From positions 28,947-92,946 of the forward strand of contig CAZEFW010000011.1 in the NCBI GenBank assembly GCA_964511535.1: a stretch of 64,000 nt of DNA. Reading direction: 5' to 3'. Each line of letters opens with the position of its first letter. Position 1 is the stretch's first letter. Both the position numbers and the translations under genes were made by a program. The notes below the pieces were generated by a model. That model saw only the letters and a program-made list of their open reading frames with translations, did no database searches and was not told where the DNA came from. Positions 15,662 through 25,575 of this stretch are shown here, piece by piece. Source of the stretch: CAZCFB01 sp964511535. Lineage in GTDB: Bacteria; Myxococcota_A; Polyangia; GCA-2747355; CAZCFB01.

Positions 15662-17842
15662 ATGACCGCACCCATTCATCTCGCCTTCGTCTGGCGCCTG
15701 CACCAACCCTGGGGCCTGTCCCCGGACAGCGGCAGCTTGCTGTTGCCCTGGGTGCGGCTGCACGCGGCCAGCACGTACCGGGACCTCACGACGCTCATGG
15801 AGCGGCACCCGGCGGTCCGCGCCACGATGGTGCTATCCCCTTCCCTGCTGGACCAGATCCGCTTCTTGCGCGAAGGCGTGGAGGACAACGGGCTGACGTT
15901 GACGCGCGTCCCCGCTGATGAGCTGACCCCCGAGGAGCGGGGAATGCTGGCGCGCTACTTCTTCTCGGTTCACCGGGAGCGCCACCTGCTGCCCGTACCG
16001 CGCTATCGAGAGCTGCTGGACAAGCGCGGCCCCCTGCCGCCGGAGGGCGCGTGGGGCGAGGCGGCATCGCGCTTCGACGTTGACGAGCTGCGGGATCTGC
16101 AGCTGCTGTTCAACCTCTCGTGGCTCGGCTTCACCGCCGCCGAGGACGACGCGGTGCGCGCCCTGCTCGACCAGGGGCGCGGGTACACCGAGGCGGACAA
16201 GGAGGTGGTGCTGGCGCGGCAGTTCGAGATGCTCGAGGGGCTGGTGCCGGCCTGCCAGGCCCTGGCCGAGCGGGGCAGCGTGGAGTGGATCCCCTGCCCC
16301 CACCGTTACCCGGTGCTGCCGCTGCTCATGGACACGCACACGGCCCTGCGGCCCCTGCCCGAGGCGCGCCTGCCCGGCCGCTTCGCCGCGCCGCAGGACG
16401 CGGCCGAGCAGGTCGCGCGGGCCCGGCGGCGCTACACCCGCGAGCTGGGGTGGGCGCCGAAGGGGCTCTGGCCGCCCGAGCTGGCCATTAGCCCCGAGAC
16501 CGTGAAGATGGCGGGCGAGCAGGGCTTTTCCTACCTCGTGGCGGACGCCTCGGTGCTGTTCCACTCTCTGGACGAGCGGGGCGGGTCGCCGGGGCCGCGT
16601 CGGTTGCACCAGGCCTACCAGGTGGGTGACTGCTCCCTCGTGTTTCGAGACAGCGACATCTCCGAGCTGCTGGCTTCCGAGTACGCCAACTGGCAGGACG
16701 CCGACGCCGCCGTTGACCACTTCGTTGCCCGGGTGCAGGCGGCGGGGGACAGCGCGCGCCTGGACGATGACGCGCCGCCGCTGGTCACCGTGGCCCTGCC
16801 AGCGGAGGGCCCGTGGGAGGCGTACCCCCAGCGTGGGCAGGCGTTCCTTCAGGCGCTCTTCGGCCGGCTGTCCGACCATGAGCGGATCCGCACCGTGACC
16901 CTGTCCGAGCACCTCGAGGCCCACCCGCCTGCCACGTCCCTCGACTACCTGCACTCCGGCTCCTGGCTGGGAGGCAACTTCGCCATCTGGATCGGCGAGC
17001 CGACCAAGAACCGCGCGTGGAACCTGCTGGGTCAGGCCCGGGCCAGGCTCGAGCGGGCGCGACTGTCAGCCGAGGTGGGCCCGGACCAGCTCGCCAGCGC
17101 CACCGACAGCTTGCTGGCCGCGGAGGGCGCCGACTGGTTCCGCTGGCTGGGCGAGCCGTATCACAGCGAGGAGGACGATCTGTACGAGGCGGTGTTCCGC
17201 GCGCACCTCGCGGCGGTCTACCGCAACCTGGGCGACACGCCGCCGGCCGACCTGTTCCGGCGGCTGGCCCACGGGGGCGTTGTCTCGCCTTCGCGCTCGC
17301 CCACGTCTCACATCCATCCCCGCATGGACGGCCTGCGCACCTCCTACTTCGAGTGGCGCGGGGCGGGCTTCTATCGGCCGCCGCCGGCCCGCTCCCTGCA
17401 CAGCACGCCGGCCATCCTGTCGGGCCTGTACTGGGGCTTTGATCCGGGGCGGCTCTACCTGCGGCTGGAGAGCAGCGACGCCCTGCCGGGGGACCTCTCC
17501 CCGCTCGGCCCGTCGCTGGAGACCCGGCTGAAGCTCACCGGCCCCGGACGTCGAATCGAGGCCAGGCTGGTGCTCGATGAGCCGCACCACCTGCTGCTAA
17601 AGCAGGAGCCGGGCGACGACCATCAGCTGGAGCTGGGCTGGGTTCAGGAGGTGCAGGTGGGCGAGGTGATCGAGGCCGCTATCCCCCTGTCGCGCCTCGG
17701 GCTGCGACCGGGCGAGGTGCTCGGCCTCTCGGTCCACTTCAGCCGCGACGGCGAGTCCATCGCCCGCGTACCGAGCCAGGGCGTCATCGAGGTGGAGGTG
17801 CCCGCCGGCGCCTACGAGGTGGGCCCGAGCTTCAGGATCTGA
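15662..17842 (+). CDS. glycoside hydrolase family 57-like protein with altered acid/base site
   Basis: 726 residues. The N-terminal half has GH57 features: HLAFVWRLHQPW at the start, then GLWPPELAIS, where Glu273 occupies the nucleophile position. In the usual acid/base motif (LDGENxWEYY) this protein reads LPAEGPWEAY, so the catalytic Asp position is Pro380. The surrounding fold signature (WEAYPQRGQAFLQALF, TVTLSEHL, SGSWLGGNFAIWIG) is retained. A C-terminal beta-rich domain of about 200 residues follows from about 530, with a DGLRTSYFEWRGAGFY segment. Family members act on alpha-glucans. This one may be a non-catalytic carbohydrate-binding protein or use another acid. It follows a kinase gene. 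Confidence 0.88.
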   Translation: MTAPIHLAFVWRLHQPWGLSPDSGSLLLPWVRLHAASTYRDLTTLMERHPAVRATMVLSPSLLDQIRFLREGVEDNGLTLTRVPADELTPEERGMLARYFFSVHRERHLLPVPRYRELLDKRGPLPPEGAWGEAASRFDVDELRDLQLLFNLSWLGFTAAEDDAVRALLDQGRGYTEADKEVVLARQFEMLEGLVPACQALAERGSVEWIPCPHRYPVLPLLMDTHTALRPLPEARLPGRFAAPQDAAEQVARARRRYTRELGWAPKGLWPPELAISPETVKMAGEQGFSYLVADASVLFHSLDERGGSPGPRRLHQAYQVGDCSLVFRDSDISELLASEYANWQDADAAVDHFVARVQAAGDSARLDDDAPPLVTVALPAEGPWEAYPQRGQAFLQALFGRLSDHERIRTVTLSEHLEAHPPATSLDYLHSGSWLGGNFAIWIGEPTKNRAWNLLGQARARLERARLSAEVGPDQLASATDSLLAAEGADWFRWLGEPYHSEEDDLYEAVFRAHLAAVYRNLGDTPPADLFRRLAHGGVVSPSRSPTSHIHPRMDGLRTSYFEWRGAGFYRPPPARSLHSTPAILSGLYWGFDPGRLYLRLESSDALPGDLSPLGPSLETRLKLTGPGRRIEARLVLDEPHHLLLKQEPGDDHQLELGWVQEVQVGEVIEAAIPLSRLGLRPGEVLGLSVHFSRDGESIARVPSQGVIEVEVPAGAYEVGPSFRI

Positions 17843-17892
17843 GAGCGCTGGCGCACGCGGCCAAGGGGCTCGAGGGTAGCTTGCCCGAGGCA

Positions 17893-17996
17893 ATCGCACC
17901 TCGAGCCTCAAGCCTCAAGCCGGCGAGCGAAGCGAGCCCCAGCAATCTCCCCTCAAGCCTCAAGCCCCAAGCCTCAAGCCGGCGAGCGAAGCGAGC
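17893..17996. repeat. heptamer repeats with a duplicated 27-bp block at the end of the TPR gene
   Basis: Runs of CCTCAAG/CCTCGAG/CCCCAAG heptamers. A 27-bp block beginning AGCCTCAAGCCGGCGAGC occurs exactly twice, at 17911-17937 and 17970-17996, the second abutting the TPR gene stop codon. It sits between convergent genes, like the heptamer tract at 9961. Confidence 0.85.
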
Positions 17997-20900
17997 TCAC
18001 TGTCCCAGGGCGTCGAGGGCTTCCTTGGCCGCCTCGGCCAGCTCGGCCGGCGGGTTGAGGCCGAGGTAAGTGCGGTAGGCGCTCGCGGCCTCGCTGTTTC
18101 GGCCGGCGTGCTCAAGCACCTGGCCCAGGTCGTAGTAGACCTCCTTCATCTTCGGGTCCAGGCTCTTGGCCCGGCGCAAGCTCGCGATGGCCTCGCTGTA
18201 GCGCTCGTTCTCGTCGTGCACCAGCCCGATGCGGTAGTGCGGCTGGGGGCAGCGAGGGCAGGCGCGGGCCGCCTTCTCGTACTGCCCAAGGGCCTGCGCC
18301 GACTGGCCGTTGTCCTGCAACGCCCGCCCCGCCTGCACCAGGATCCGCGCCCGCACCAGCGGCGGCCGCGGCGTGGTCCGCAGCACCTGCAGCGCCTGGT
18401 TCAGGCTCCTGGACGCGCGGGAGAAGTTGCCGGCGTACAGCTCCAAACGCCCCGCCGCTGCCAGCGCCTCGGGGCTGCCCGGGTGATGCCTGGAGAGCCG
18501 GCGCACCACATCCTTGGCGCTCGACTCGTCGTTGTTCATCAGGTGCGCCTGGACCAGCAGGTGCATCGCCTCGGCCGACGGCTTGCTGCCTCCGCTGGCT
18601 GCCACGAGGTGGCTGATGGCCAGCTGCGCCTTGCCCCGGATCAGGTTCATCTCTCCCTTGACCAGCGCCGCGCGGGCACGATCCGCCTGCCGCGACTCCG
18701 CCGCGCGCACCGCCTTGTCCGCCGCGGCGTCGTCGTGCAGCGCCGCCAGCACGCGGGCATGGCCGAGGTGCACGTCCGGGTCGTTCCCGGAGCGCTTGAC
18801 CAGGGTCTGGAACAGCGCCTTGGCCTGGTCGAAGTTGCCCATCATGAGCTCGAGCTCGGCCAGCTTTCGCATGGCCACGGTGTTGCTCATGTTGGCCCGA
18901 GAGGCCTCGCTCAGCCGCTTGTGCGCCTCGGTGTACTGCCCCTCGGCCATGAACACCTCGGCCAGCTTGAGCCGCGCCTTGAAGGCGTAGCGGTTGATCC
19001 GGATCGCCTCAGCCAGCCGCTGCCGCGCCTGGTGGGTCCGGCCCAGCTTCAGGTAGACCTCGCCGAGGGTGGTCAACAGCTCGACGCTGCGCCGGTAGCT
19101 GGGCAGCAGCGCCAGCAGCCCTTGCTCGGCCTCGGCCCCCTTGCCCTGGGAGGCCAGGATCTCGGCTTGCAGCAGGTTGGCCTGCAGGTGCCCCCCCGAG
19201 CGGTCGAGGATCGCCCCCACCTCTGACAGCGCCTCCGTATCGCGGCCGAGGTTGAACAGGATGCGCGCCTTGAGCAGGGTGGCCGCCGGAGTCTTGAGCC
19301 CCCTCGCCTTGCGCAGGTTGGCAAGCGCGCGGGTGTGTCGGCCCTGCATGGCGTACACCCGCGCCAGGTAGAAGTACGGGTGCGGCCGCTCCGGCAGCAG
19401 GTCCTTGGACTCCTGGATCACCCGCTCGGCCTCCCCCATCTGGTACGACTCCAGGTACGCCTGGGCCAGCTGATCCAGGAAGCGGGCGTCCCGGGTGGGC
19501 TGGTTGGTGCGCGCCTTGGTCAGGTAGGCGCGGGCCCTGGAGATGTCGCCCCGGCCCAGGTGGATCCGGGCCAGCAGCACAGAGGCCCAGCCACGCTGCC
19601 CCTTGGAGGCCAGCGAGCTTCGCCCGCCCGTGAGGATGCTCTCGAGGTCCTTGCGGGCCTGGACCAGGTCCCCGCCCGTGTCCAGCAGCAGGCTGCTGCG
19701 CCCGAGGAAGGTGCCCACGTGGTTGGCGTTCAGCTTCAGGGTGGCGGTGTGGGCGTCGAGGCTCTCCTTAGGGGTGCCCACCTGCGCCAGGCACTCGGCG
19801 CGCCAGCGACGGTAAAGCGTGTTTCCCGGCTCGCCCTTGACCGCCAGCGCCAGCAGCGGCGACGCCGTCTCCGCCTTGCCCTCCAGCAGCTTGACCCGCC
19901 CATGGAGGTAGGCCAACACCGACGACTCGGGCAGCGCCTTGCGCCCCTCGTCCAGCAGCTTGTTGGTCCGGGCCAGGGAGCCGGAGAAGAGCGCGGCGTA
20001 GGCGTCCGCGGCGATCTTGTCGGCGTTCGACTCGCCCTTGACGCCGCCTCGCTCGCTGGCCTGAGGGTTCGGATCGCCGAACTCCAGCGGGATGGCCGCC
20101 TGGATCCGCTTGCGGGCCCACTGGGCGCGCTGGTCCTCGGGCTTGTGCTTGATGATCTCCGAATAGCTCTGGGCCGCGGCCATGTAGTCGAGGATGTTGC
20201 CGGCCATCACCTGCCGGCCGGCCCGAATGCGCTTCTCCTCGATCTGGTCCCCCAGCCGCATGTGCCGGACCACCCTGCCCACGCCGAAGGCGAGCAGGAT
20301 GACCCCGACGGTGCACACGATGAGCAGCGGCAACCGCTTGCTCCCCGGCCGGCCACGCAGCATGGCGAAGATGTTGGTGCCCGTGCGGTCACCCTGTTCC
20401 AGCCGCGCGCTGCCCCCGGGCCGCATATCGGCGGTGGGCCGCGCGGGCGGTCGCTCGTCCCGGGTCTCGTTGGCCCACTCCTGGCGCCCGTCATACACCT
20501 GGGCTCGCGCCTGGGCCAACGGCCCGGGCACCGCTGGCGCTGGCGCAGGCGCTGGCGCAGGCGCGGGCTCCTCGGCGACGGCGGGGCCGGGTGTGGACGC
20601 GCGCAGGTTCTCGGTGCGCTCCACCTGGGGTCGCCAGTCCTGCATGTCCTCGGCGCCCTGGGGCTGCTGCGCGCCGACGCCTGCGACCGCGGCCTGCGCG
20701 TCCTCCGGCGCCATGGCCGGGGTCATGCCATACGCGTCGTGGTCCTCCACCATGGGCGTGGGACCCGCGGCGATGGGCGGCACATCGTAGGGGGCCTCGG
20801 GATCCCCGGGGAACCCCTCGATCCCCGCCGGCGTCTCCTCTCCCTCGAAGCCATGGTCCCGGTACGGATCTACATCGCTCGCCGGCTGCGCCCCGTACTG

Positions 20901-23900
20901 CTCGCCGTCGATCTCGCCGAAGGGGGACTCGCTGAACCCCTCGTCATAGGGCTCGTCGTATCCCTCCTCGCGGTAGAACGCCGTCTCCTCCTCCTGGGCG
21001 TCCTCCTCGCCGGGGGGGAACTCCGCGTCGAGCCCCTCGTCGAAGACCGGGATCTCGAGATCCGCCTCCGGGGAGAGCTCCTCGCTCACCATGGCCTGGA
21101 GCTTGGGCAGGTCGACCCGCACCTGGGTCGCCTCGTCGTAGTCGTCCTCCTCCTCCTCGACGTCCTCGTCGAAGGCGTACGGGTCGCCGAAGCCCTCCTC
21201 GTCCTCGACATACGGAGGCAGCGCCGACGCGTTGTCGCCCCAGCTCTCGGACATCTCCTCGGGCAGTCCGACCATGCCGGACGCCTCGGGGACCGGCGGC
21301 ATATCCTCTTCTTCGAGCACCATCTCGATTGAGATCTCGGACAGGTCCGAGGTCTCCAGGGGCTCCAGCGGCTCCTCCGACTCCTCGAGCACGTCCGCGG
21401 AGACCAGCGAGACCTCGCTGGCCTGGGGGACCAGGTCATCGGGGACCTCGCCCTCTTCCAGGTCGATGGCCTTGGTCGACTGGTCCGTGGCCCTGGGCGG
21501 CTGCTCGCTGCCCCAGGACACGCCGGCGCCGGGATCCCCCCAGCCCTCGTCCAGCTCCGGGGGGAGCGCCTGGGCCTTGGCCACGGTCTCCTCTTCGTCC
21601 TCCTCGGCGTCCTCCTCCACGGGCATGTCCAGCCCCTCGGCCTCGCCCCAGCCCTGCTCCCCTTCAGCGCCCATGGGGGTCATCTGGGCCATGGTCGGCT
21701 CCCCGGGATCCTCCTCCCACTGCGAGCCGTCCTCCTCGTCCAGGGGCCCCAGCGGCTCCTGCCCGCGCGCCACCGTGGCCTCGTCGTAGTCGTCCTCCAC
21801 CGGGGCAGGCGCCAGCTCCTGCTCCTCCGACACCGGCTCCACGTCGGCCCAGGACACCTCCTCGGTGCCCAGGGGCTCCGGGCCGCGCGCCACCGTGGCC
21901 TCGTCGTAGTCGTCGTCCTCGCCCACCACCTCGACGTCGGCCCACGACACCTCGTCGGTGCCAAGGGGCGCCGGGCCGCGCCCCACGGTGGCCTCGTCGT
22001 GGTCGTCCTGATCCTCGCTCACCACCTCGACGTCCGCCCAGGACACCTCGTCGGTGCCGTACGGCTCCTTGCCCAGGGGCTCCGGCCCGCGGGCCACCGT
22101 GGGCTCGTCGTACTCGTCCTGCTCGGGCTGAGTGGCCCCGGACTCTTCGGGCGTCTCGGACAGGGCCGGCCCCTCGCTCAACCCCTCCATGCCGAAGCCG
22201 GGCATCTCGGTGGCCACGGTCATTTCCCCCGGGTCCTCCTCGAACCCGCCGTCGAGCTCCCCCTCCATTTCGGCGCTCTCCCACTCGGACAGCAGCGCCG
22301 GGTCGACCAGGGCCGCCGAGGAGTCGTCGTCGGGGTGCTGCTGCACCGCGGGACCGGTGCTCGCCGCCCGGCCCATGGACTCGAGCAGCAACTCCTGGTC
22401 CACGCCCACGCCGGTCTCGGCCTGGTCCTCGTACCCGATCTCCTCCTCGGGCGGGATGACCTCGGCCTCAATATCCTCCTCGCGCAGCGCCTCCTCGGGG
22501 TGCGGCAGATCCGACGCGGTGGTCTGCTCCTCCTGCTCGGTGGGCATGTCCAGCACGCTCAGGTCCGTGGCCAACCCCGGCTCATCGCGCCCGACCTGCT
22601 CCGCACGCTCCATGAACTCCTCCGGAGAGGGGAGCCCCGCCACCAGGTCGTCCCCCTGCTCCCCGGCGGCCAGCGGGGTTGGCGCGGTGAGGTCCTCGTC
22701 CTCCACGTCCTGCCCCGAGAGCGGCTCGATCTCCACGCCGGTGAGCGCGGCGATGGTCTCGGCCTCCCCCATGGACCTCTCCTCCGCGTCGAACGCCCCA
22801 TGCCCGGCGTCTCCCTCATCGGCCACTGAGTCCACCGGCGTCGGCTCCTCCGCCACCGCCGGGACCCCCTGCGAGGTATCCAGGGTGGGGGCGGCGTCCT
22901 CGTCGTCCTCCTGGACCGTCTCGGCCCGCTCCACCAGCTGCTGGTATTCCTCGGCCAGCGAGACGGTCTCGCTGTCATCCACCATCTCGAAGGGAGCCTC
23001 TCCCTCTGCCTCCGGACCGCCCACCGTCGGCTGCTCGCCCGAGGCCTTTCGCACCAGCTCCTGGTAATCCTCGGCCAGGGACACGGTGTCGCTGTCGTCC
23101 ACCAGGTCCTGGTCCTCCACCGGCACCAGCGCCCCCTCGTTGGTCTCGTCGGCGTCGGCGAACTCCGACACCGTCTCGTCGTCGATGATGTAGTCGGCGG
23201 CGCCGGCGGCGGCGTCCGCTGCGGCCCCGCGGCGCATGCGCTCGAGGTAGCTGGGCGGCAGCCATGGCGCGGTGGCGTACCGCTCGTCATCGTCCTCGCC
23301 GTTGCCGTCCTGCTCGGCGGCCCCTTCGCCCTCGCCGCCTGCCTGGCCGCCATCCGCCATGTCGGCCTCCAGGGCCTCCAGGTCAGGCGGATCATGCATG
23401 ACGCCGGTGAGCTCCTCGTCGTCCTCGTCGTCGTCCCAGGAGGCGGGCTCCGAGAGCACCGGAACCTCATCGGACATGGGCCGCGCCGTCGCCGGTGCCT
23501 CGTCGCCGGCGGCGGCGCCCTCGGGCACCGCGCGGTCCCGATCCATGACTCGCTGCTGCTGCAGCACCTGGGGGTTGCCCGGATCGAGGCTCAGGGCCAG
23601 GGTCACGGCCTCCATGGCCTCGCCCTCGCGCCCCAGCGCCCACAGCGCGTCCGCCTGCATCTGCAGCGCCATGATGTTGTGCGGGTCCTGCTCCAGGGCA
23701 GCCCGCAGCTCCGCCAGGGTGTCGCCGTGGTTCCCCATGGCCGCCAGCGCCATGCCGAGCACCAGCCGCGCCTCCACGATGGTGGGGTGGGACAGCAGGC
23801 CGAGCCGGCAAATGCGCGCCGCCTCCCGGTACTGCCCCTGGAGGACCAGCTCCTTGCCTCGCTCGACGAAGTCGACCACCCCTTCAGGGGTGGGGATGTC

Positions 23901-23924
23901 GGAGGTTCCTGGCGGCTGACCCAA
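17997..23924 (-). CDS. giant TPR membrane protein with acidic Thr-motif repeats
   Basis: 1975 residues. Three TPR-like units lie at about 17-125 (cytoplasmic). Residues about 130-1190 are a strongly acidic, low-complexity region with repeated short motifs around a Thr: DSDTVSLAEDYQELV, DSETVSLAEEYQQLV, four copies of a DEATVARGPEPLG-type unit, and variants EPTMAQ, EETVAKA and DEATQVR. A basic patch and one transmembrane helix follow (about 1195-1217, LPLLIVCTVGVILLAFGVG). Residues about 1230-1975 hold many TPRs that would face the periplasm. The start is TTG, with GGGAAG upstream. It is the last gene of a TonB-flippase-TPR set. It may be a scaffold bridging cytoplasmic signalling and envelope assembly; this is inference. 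Confidence 0.88.
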   Translation of the reverse strand: MGQPPGTSDIPTPEGVVDFVERGKELVLQGQYREAARICRLGLLSHPTIVEARLVLGMALAAMGNHGDTLAELRAALEQDPHNIMALQMQADALWALGREGEAMEAVTLALSLDPGNPQVLQQQRVMDRDRAVPEGAAAGDEAPATARPMSDEVPVLSEPASWDDDEDDEELTGVMHDPPDLEALEADMADGGQAGGEGEGAAEQDGNGEDDDERYATAPWLPPSYLERMRRGAAADAAAGAADYIIDDETVSEFADADETNEGALVPVEDQDLVDDSDTVSLAEDYQELVRKASGEQPTVGGPEAEGEAPFEMVDDSETVSLAEEYQQLVERAETVQEDDEDAAPTLDTSQGVPAVAEEPTPVDSVADEGDAGHGAFDAEERSMGEAETIAALTGVEIEPLSGQDVEDEDLTAPTPLAAGEQGDDLVAGLPSPEEFMERAEQVGRDEPGLATDLSVLDMPTEQEEQTTASDLPHPEEALREEDIEAEVIPPEEEIGYEDQAETGVGVDQELLLESMGRAASTGPAVQQHPDDDSSAALVDPALLSEWESAEMEGELDGGFEEDPGEMTVATEMPGFGMEGLSEGPALSETPEESGATQPEQDEYDEPTVARGPEPLGKEPYGTDEVSWADVEVVSEDQDDHDEATVGRGPAPLGTDEVSWADVEVVGEDDDYDEATVARGPEPLGTEEVSWADVEPVSEEQELAPAPVEDDYDEATVARGQEPLGPLDEEDGSQWEEDPGEPTMAQMTPMGAEGEQGWGEAEGLDMPVEEDAEEDEEETVAKAQALPPELDEGWGDPGAGVSWGSEQPPRATDQSTKAIDLEEGEVPDDLVPQASEVSLVSADVLEESEEPLEPLETSDLSEISIEMVLEEEDMPPVPEASGMVGLPEEMSESWGDNASALPPYVEDEEGFGDPYAFDEDVEEEEDDYDEATQVRVDLPKLQAMVSEELSPEADLEIPVFDEGLDAEFPPGEEDAQEEETAFYREEGYDEPYDEGFSESPFGEIDGEQYGAQPASDVDPYRDHGFEGEETPAGIEGFPGDPEAPYDVPPIAAGPTPMVEDHDAYGMTPAMAPEDAQAAVAGVGAQQPQGAEDMQDWRPQVERTENLRASTPGPAVAEEPAPAPAPAPAPAVPGPLAQARAQVYDGRQEWANETRDERPPARPTADMRPGGSARLEQGDRTGTNIFAMLRGRPGSKRLPLLIVCTVGVILLAFGVGRVVRHMRLGDQIEEKRIRAGRQVMAGNILDYMAAAQSYSEIIKHKPEDQRAQWARKRIQAAIPLEFGDPNPQASERGGVKGESNADKIAADAYAALFSGSLARTNKLLDEGRKALPESSVLAYLHGRVKLLEGKAETASPLLALAVKGEPGNTLYRRWRAECLAQVGTPKESLDAHTATLKLNANHVGTFLGRSSLLLDTGGDLVQARKDLESILTGGRSSLASKGQRGWASVLLARIHLGRGDISRARAYLTKARTNQPTRDARFLDQLAQAYLESYQMGEAERVIQESKDLLPERPHPYFYLARVYAMQGRHTRALANLRKARGLKTPAATLLKARILFNLGRDTEALSEVGAILDRSGGHLQANLLQAEILASQGKGAEAEQGLLALLPSYRRSVELLTTLGEVYLKLGRTHQARQRLAEAIRINRYAFKARLKLAEVFMAEGQYTEAHKRLSEASRANMSNTVAMRKLAELELMMGNFDQAKALFQTLVKRSGNDPDVHLGHARVLAALHDDAAADKAVRAAESRQADRARAALVKGEMNLIRGKAQLAISHLVAASGGSKPSAEAMHLLVQAHLMNNDESSAKDVVRRLSRHHPGSPEALAAAGRLELYAGNFSRASRSLNQALQVLRTTPRPPLVRARILVQAGRALQDNGQSAQALGQYEKAARACPRCPQPHYRIGLVHDENERYSEAIASLRRAKSLDPKMKEVYYDLGQVLEHAGRNSEAASAYRTYLGLNPPAELAEAAKEALDALGQ

Positions 23925-24006
23925 GGTAGATTCTTCCCTCTATCCGCCCGGCCGTCTGTGTCGCGGTCGGCAGGATCGGAGATGGTGACGTCTACCCTAA
24001 GCTAAT

Positions 24007-25524
24007 CTATTTCTTCCCTTTCCGGAAGATTACGCGCTTGAACTTGGCCAGGTCCTCGCCGGAAAACTCCCGGAGCACCACCAGCACCACGTAGTAGGCG
24101 CCCATGACGGCCCAGCACTCCACCAGGGTCACCAGCTTGGAGTGCTCCGGCCAGGCCCACCCCACCGCCATGGCGGCTGCCATGGCCACCACCACCCGCA
24201 GCACCACCGCCAGCGAGAGGCTGGCCGCGAACCGCCGGAAGAGCAGCGCCGCGGACACGAGCATGCCGATGGCCATGGCGCCGGAGGTGGCCCAGGCCGC
24301 CAGCTGCAGCGCCGCCATGGGCGAGGCCGCGCCCTGGATCAGGGTCCAGTTGGCAGCGGACGCGGCCACCAGGGTCACCAGCCCGGAGATAATGGCGTCG
24401 GTGGTGTGGCCCGCCCCGTTGAGGATGGTGTTGATGATGGTGAACAGGGAGAAGCAGACCATGCCGCCCGCGAGCACCTGCAGGGCCCCCCCGCCGACCC
24501 GGTACTTCTCGGGGTAGACCACCGCGATGACCGCGTCCGGGTTGGCCATGAACACCACCGCGACCCCGGCGGCGAAGATGAAAGAGAAGCGCAGGGTCTG
24601 GCGCACATAGGCCCGGGTGGCGTCGAGGTCGTCCTCGAAGGTGGAGCGAGAGATGAGCGGAAAGATGACGAACGCCACCGCCAGGATCGCCTGGTACGGG
24701 ATGAACGCCAGCGACTGGGCGGTGCCGTAGTAGCCGGCATAGGCGGAGGCCAGGTCGGCCTGGCTCTGGCCCGTGGCCGCCACCTGCCCCAGGGAGCCGG
24801 CGAAGCGCTTGAGCAGGAACAGATCCACCCGCATGACCAGGTTGAGCGACAGGGTGTAGAGGAAGATGCGCACCATGAAGCGCCAGATGGGCGCCATGGC
24901 GAACTGCTTGCCGCCGGTGTTCATCGGCAGGCCGACCCAGAAGGCCGAGAAGGCCAGGATCAACGCCGCCGCGCCGACGAAGCCGCCCACGGCGCCGGTG
25001 ACCCCGAAGCCCGCAGCGGCGCAGCCGAGGATGGCAGCCGCGCGCAGGGTTGCGAACCCGGCGTCCAGGGCCGCCTGGCGGCCGAACTGGCGCTGGCCGT
25101 TTAGGGATCCCACGAACACGGCGTAGAACGCGTAGCAGAACATGATACCGGCGGAGAGCCGGTACAGGGAGGTCAACCCGGGGTCCCGCTCCCACTCGGC
25201 GATCCACGGCGCGGCCGCGATGTAGCTGGCCGTGATGCCGCCCCCCAGCAGCAGCTGCACCTTGAGCGCCGCGCGCTTGACCGCCTCGGCCAGGCTGTCG
25301 TCCTGGGCCGTGAAGCGGCTCACCCCCTGGATGGTCCCGGTGACGATGACGTTGTCGATGACCGACACGAGGCCGATGACCAGCAGGTAGTTGCCCCACA
25401 TCACCTCGCTGCCCAGCAACCGCGGCAGGGTGAAGTAGATGGCATACCCGGCGGCCATGAAATACAGCTTGGCCATCGCAATGAAGATGACTCCGCGCCC
25501 GGCGGTCACTGCAGCATCAGCCAT
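24007..25524 (-). CDS. polysaccharide flippase (Wzx/MATE-like, MOP superfamily)
   Basis: 505-residue polytopic membrane protein with 12-14 predicted helices and the COG2244 layout: an N-terminal FTLPRLLGSEVMWGNYLLVIG segment, a charged loop after helix 2, and SFIFAAGVAVVF with a GGGALQVLAGGMVCF segment in the second half. Such proteins flip lipid-linked oligosaccharides across the inner membrane. It lies between the TonB-like gene (51 bp upstream) and the TPR protein (82 bp downstream), all on the minus strand. No ribosome binding site is evident, so Met1 or Met17 could be the start. There are no glycosyltransferases in the operon, so the substrate is unknown. Confidence 0.88.
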   Translation of the reverse strand: MADAAVTAGRGVIFIAMAKLYFMAAGYAIYFTLPRLLGSEVMWGNYLLVIGLVSVIDNVIVTGTIQGVSRFTAQDDSLAEAVKRAALKVQLLLGGGITASYIAAAPWIAEWERDPGLTSLYRLSAGIMFCYAFYAVFVGSLNGQRQFGRQAALDAGFATLRAAAILGCAAAGFGVTGAVGGFVGAAALILAFSAFWVGLPMNTGGKQFAMAPIWRFMVRIFLYTLSLNLVMRVDLFLLKRFAGSLGQVAATGQSQADLASAYAGYYGTAQSLAFIPYQAILAVAFVIFPLISRSTFEDDLDATRAYVRQTLRFSFIFAAGVAVVFMANPDAVIAVVYPEKYRVGGGALQVLAGGMVCFSLFTIINTILNGAGHTTDAIISGLVTLVAASAANWTLIQGAASPMAALQLAAWATSGAMAIGMLVSAALLFRRFAASLSLAVVLRVVVAMAAAMAVGWAWPEHSKLVTLVECWAVMGAYYVVLVVLREFSGEDLAKFKRVIFRKGKK

Positions 25525-25575
25525 GGGGCAGAGGGTGTAGTCTGAACGGCAGGGTTTGTCAAAACCCCGGTAGGA

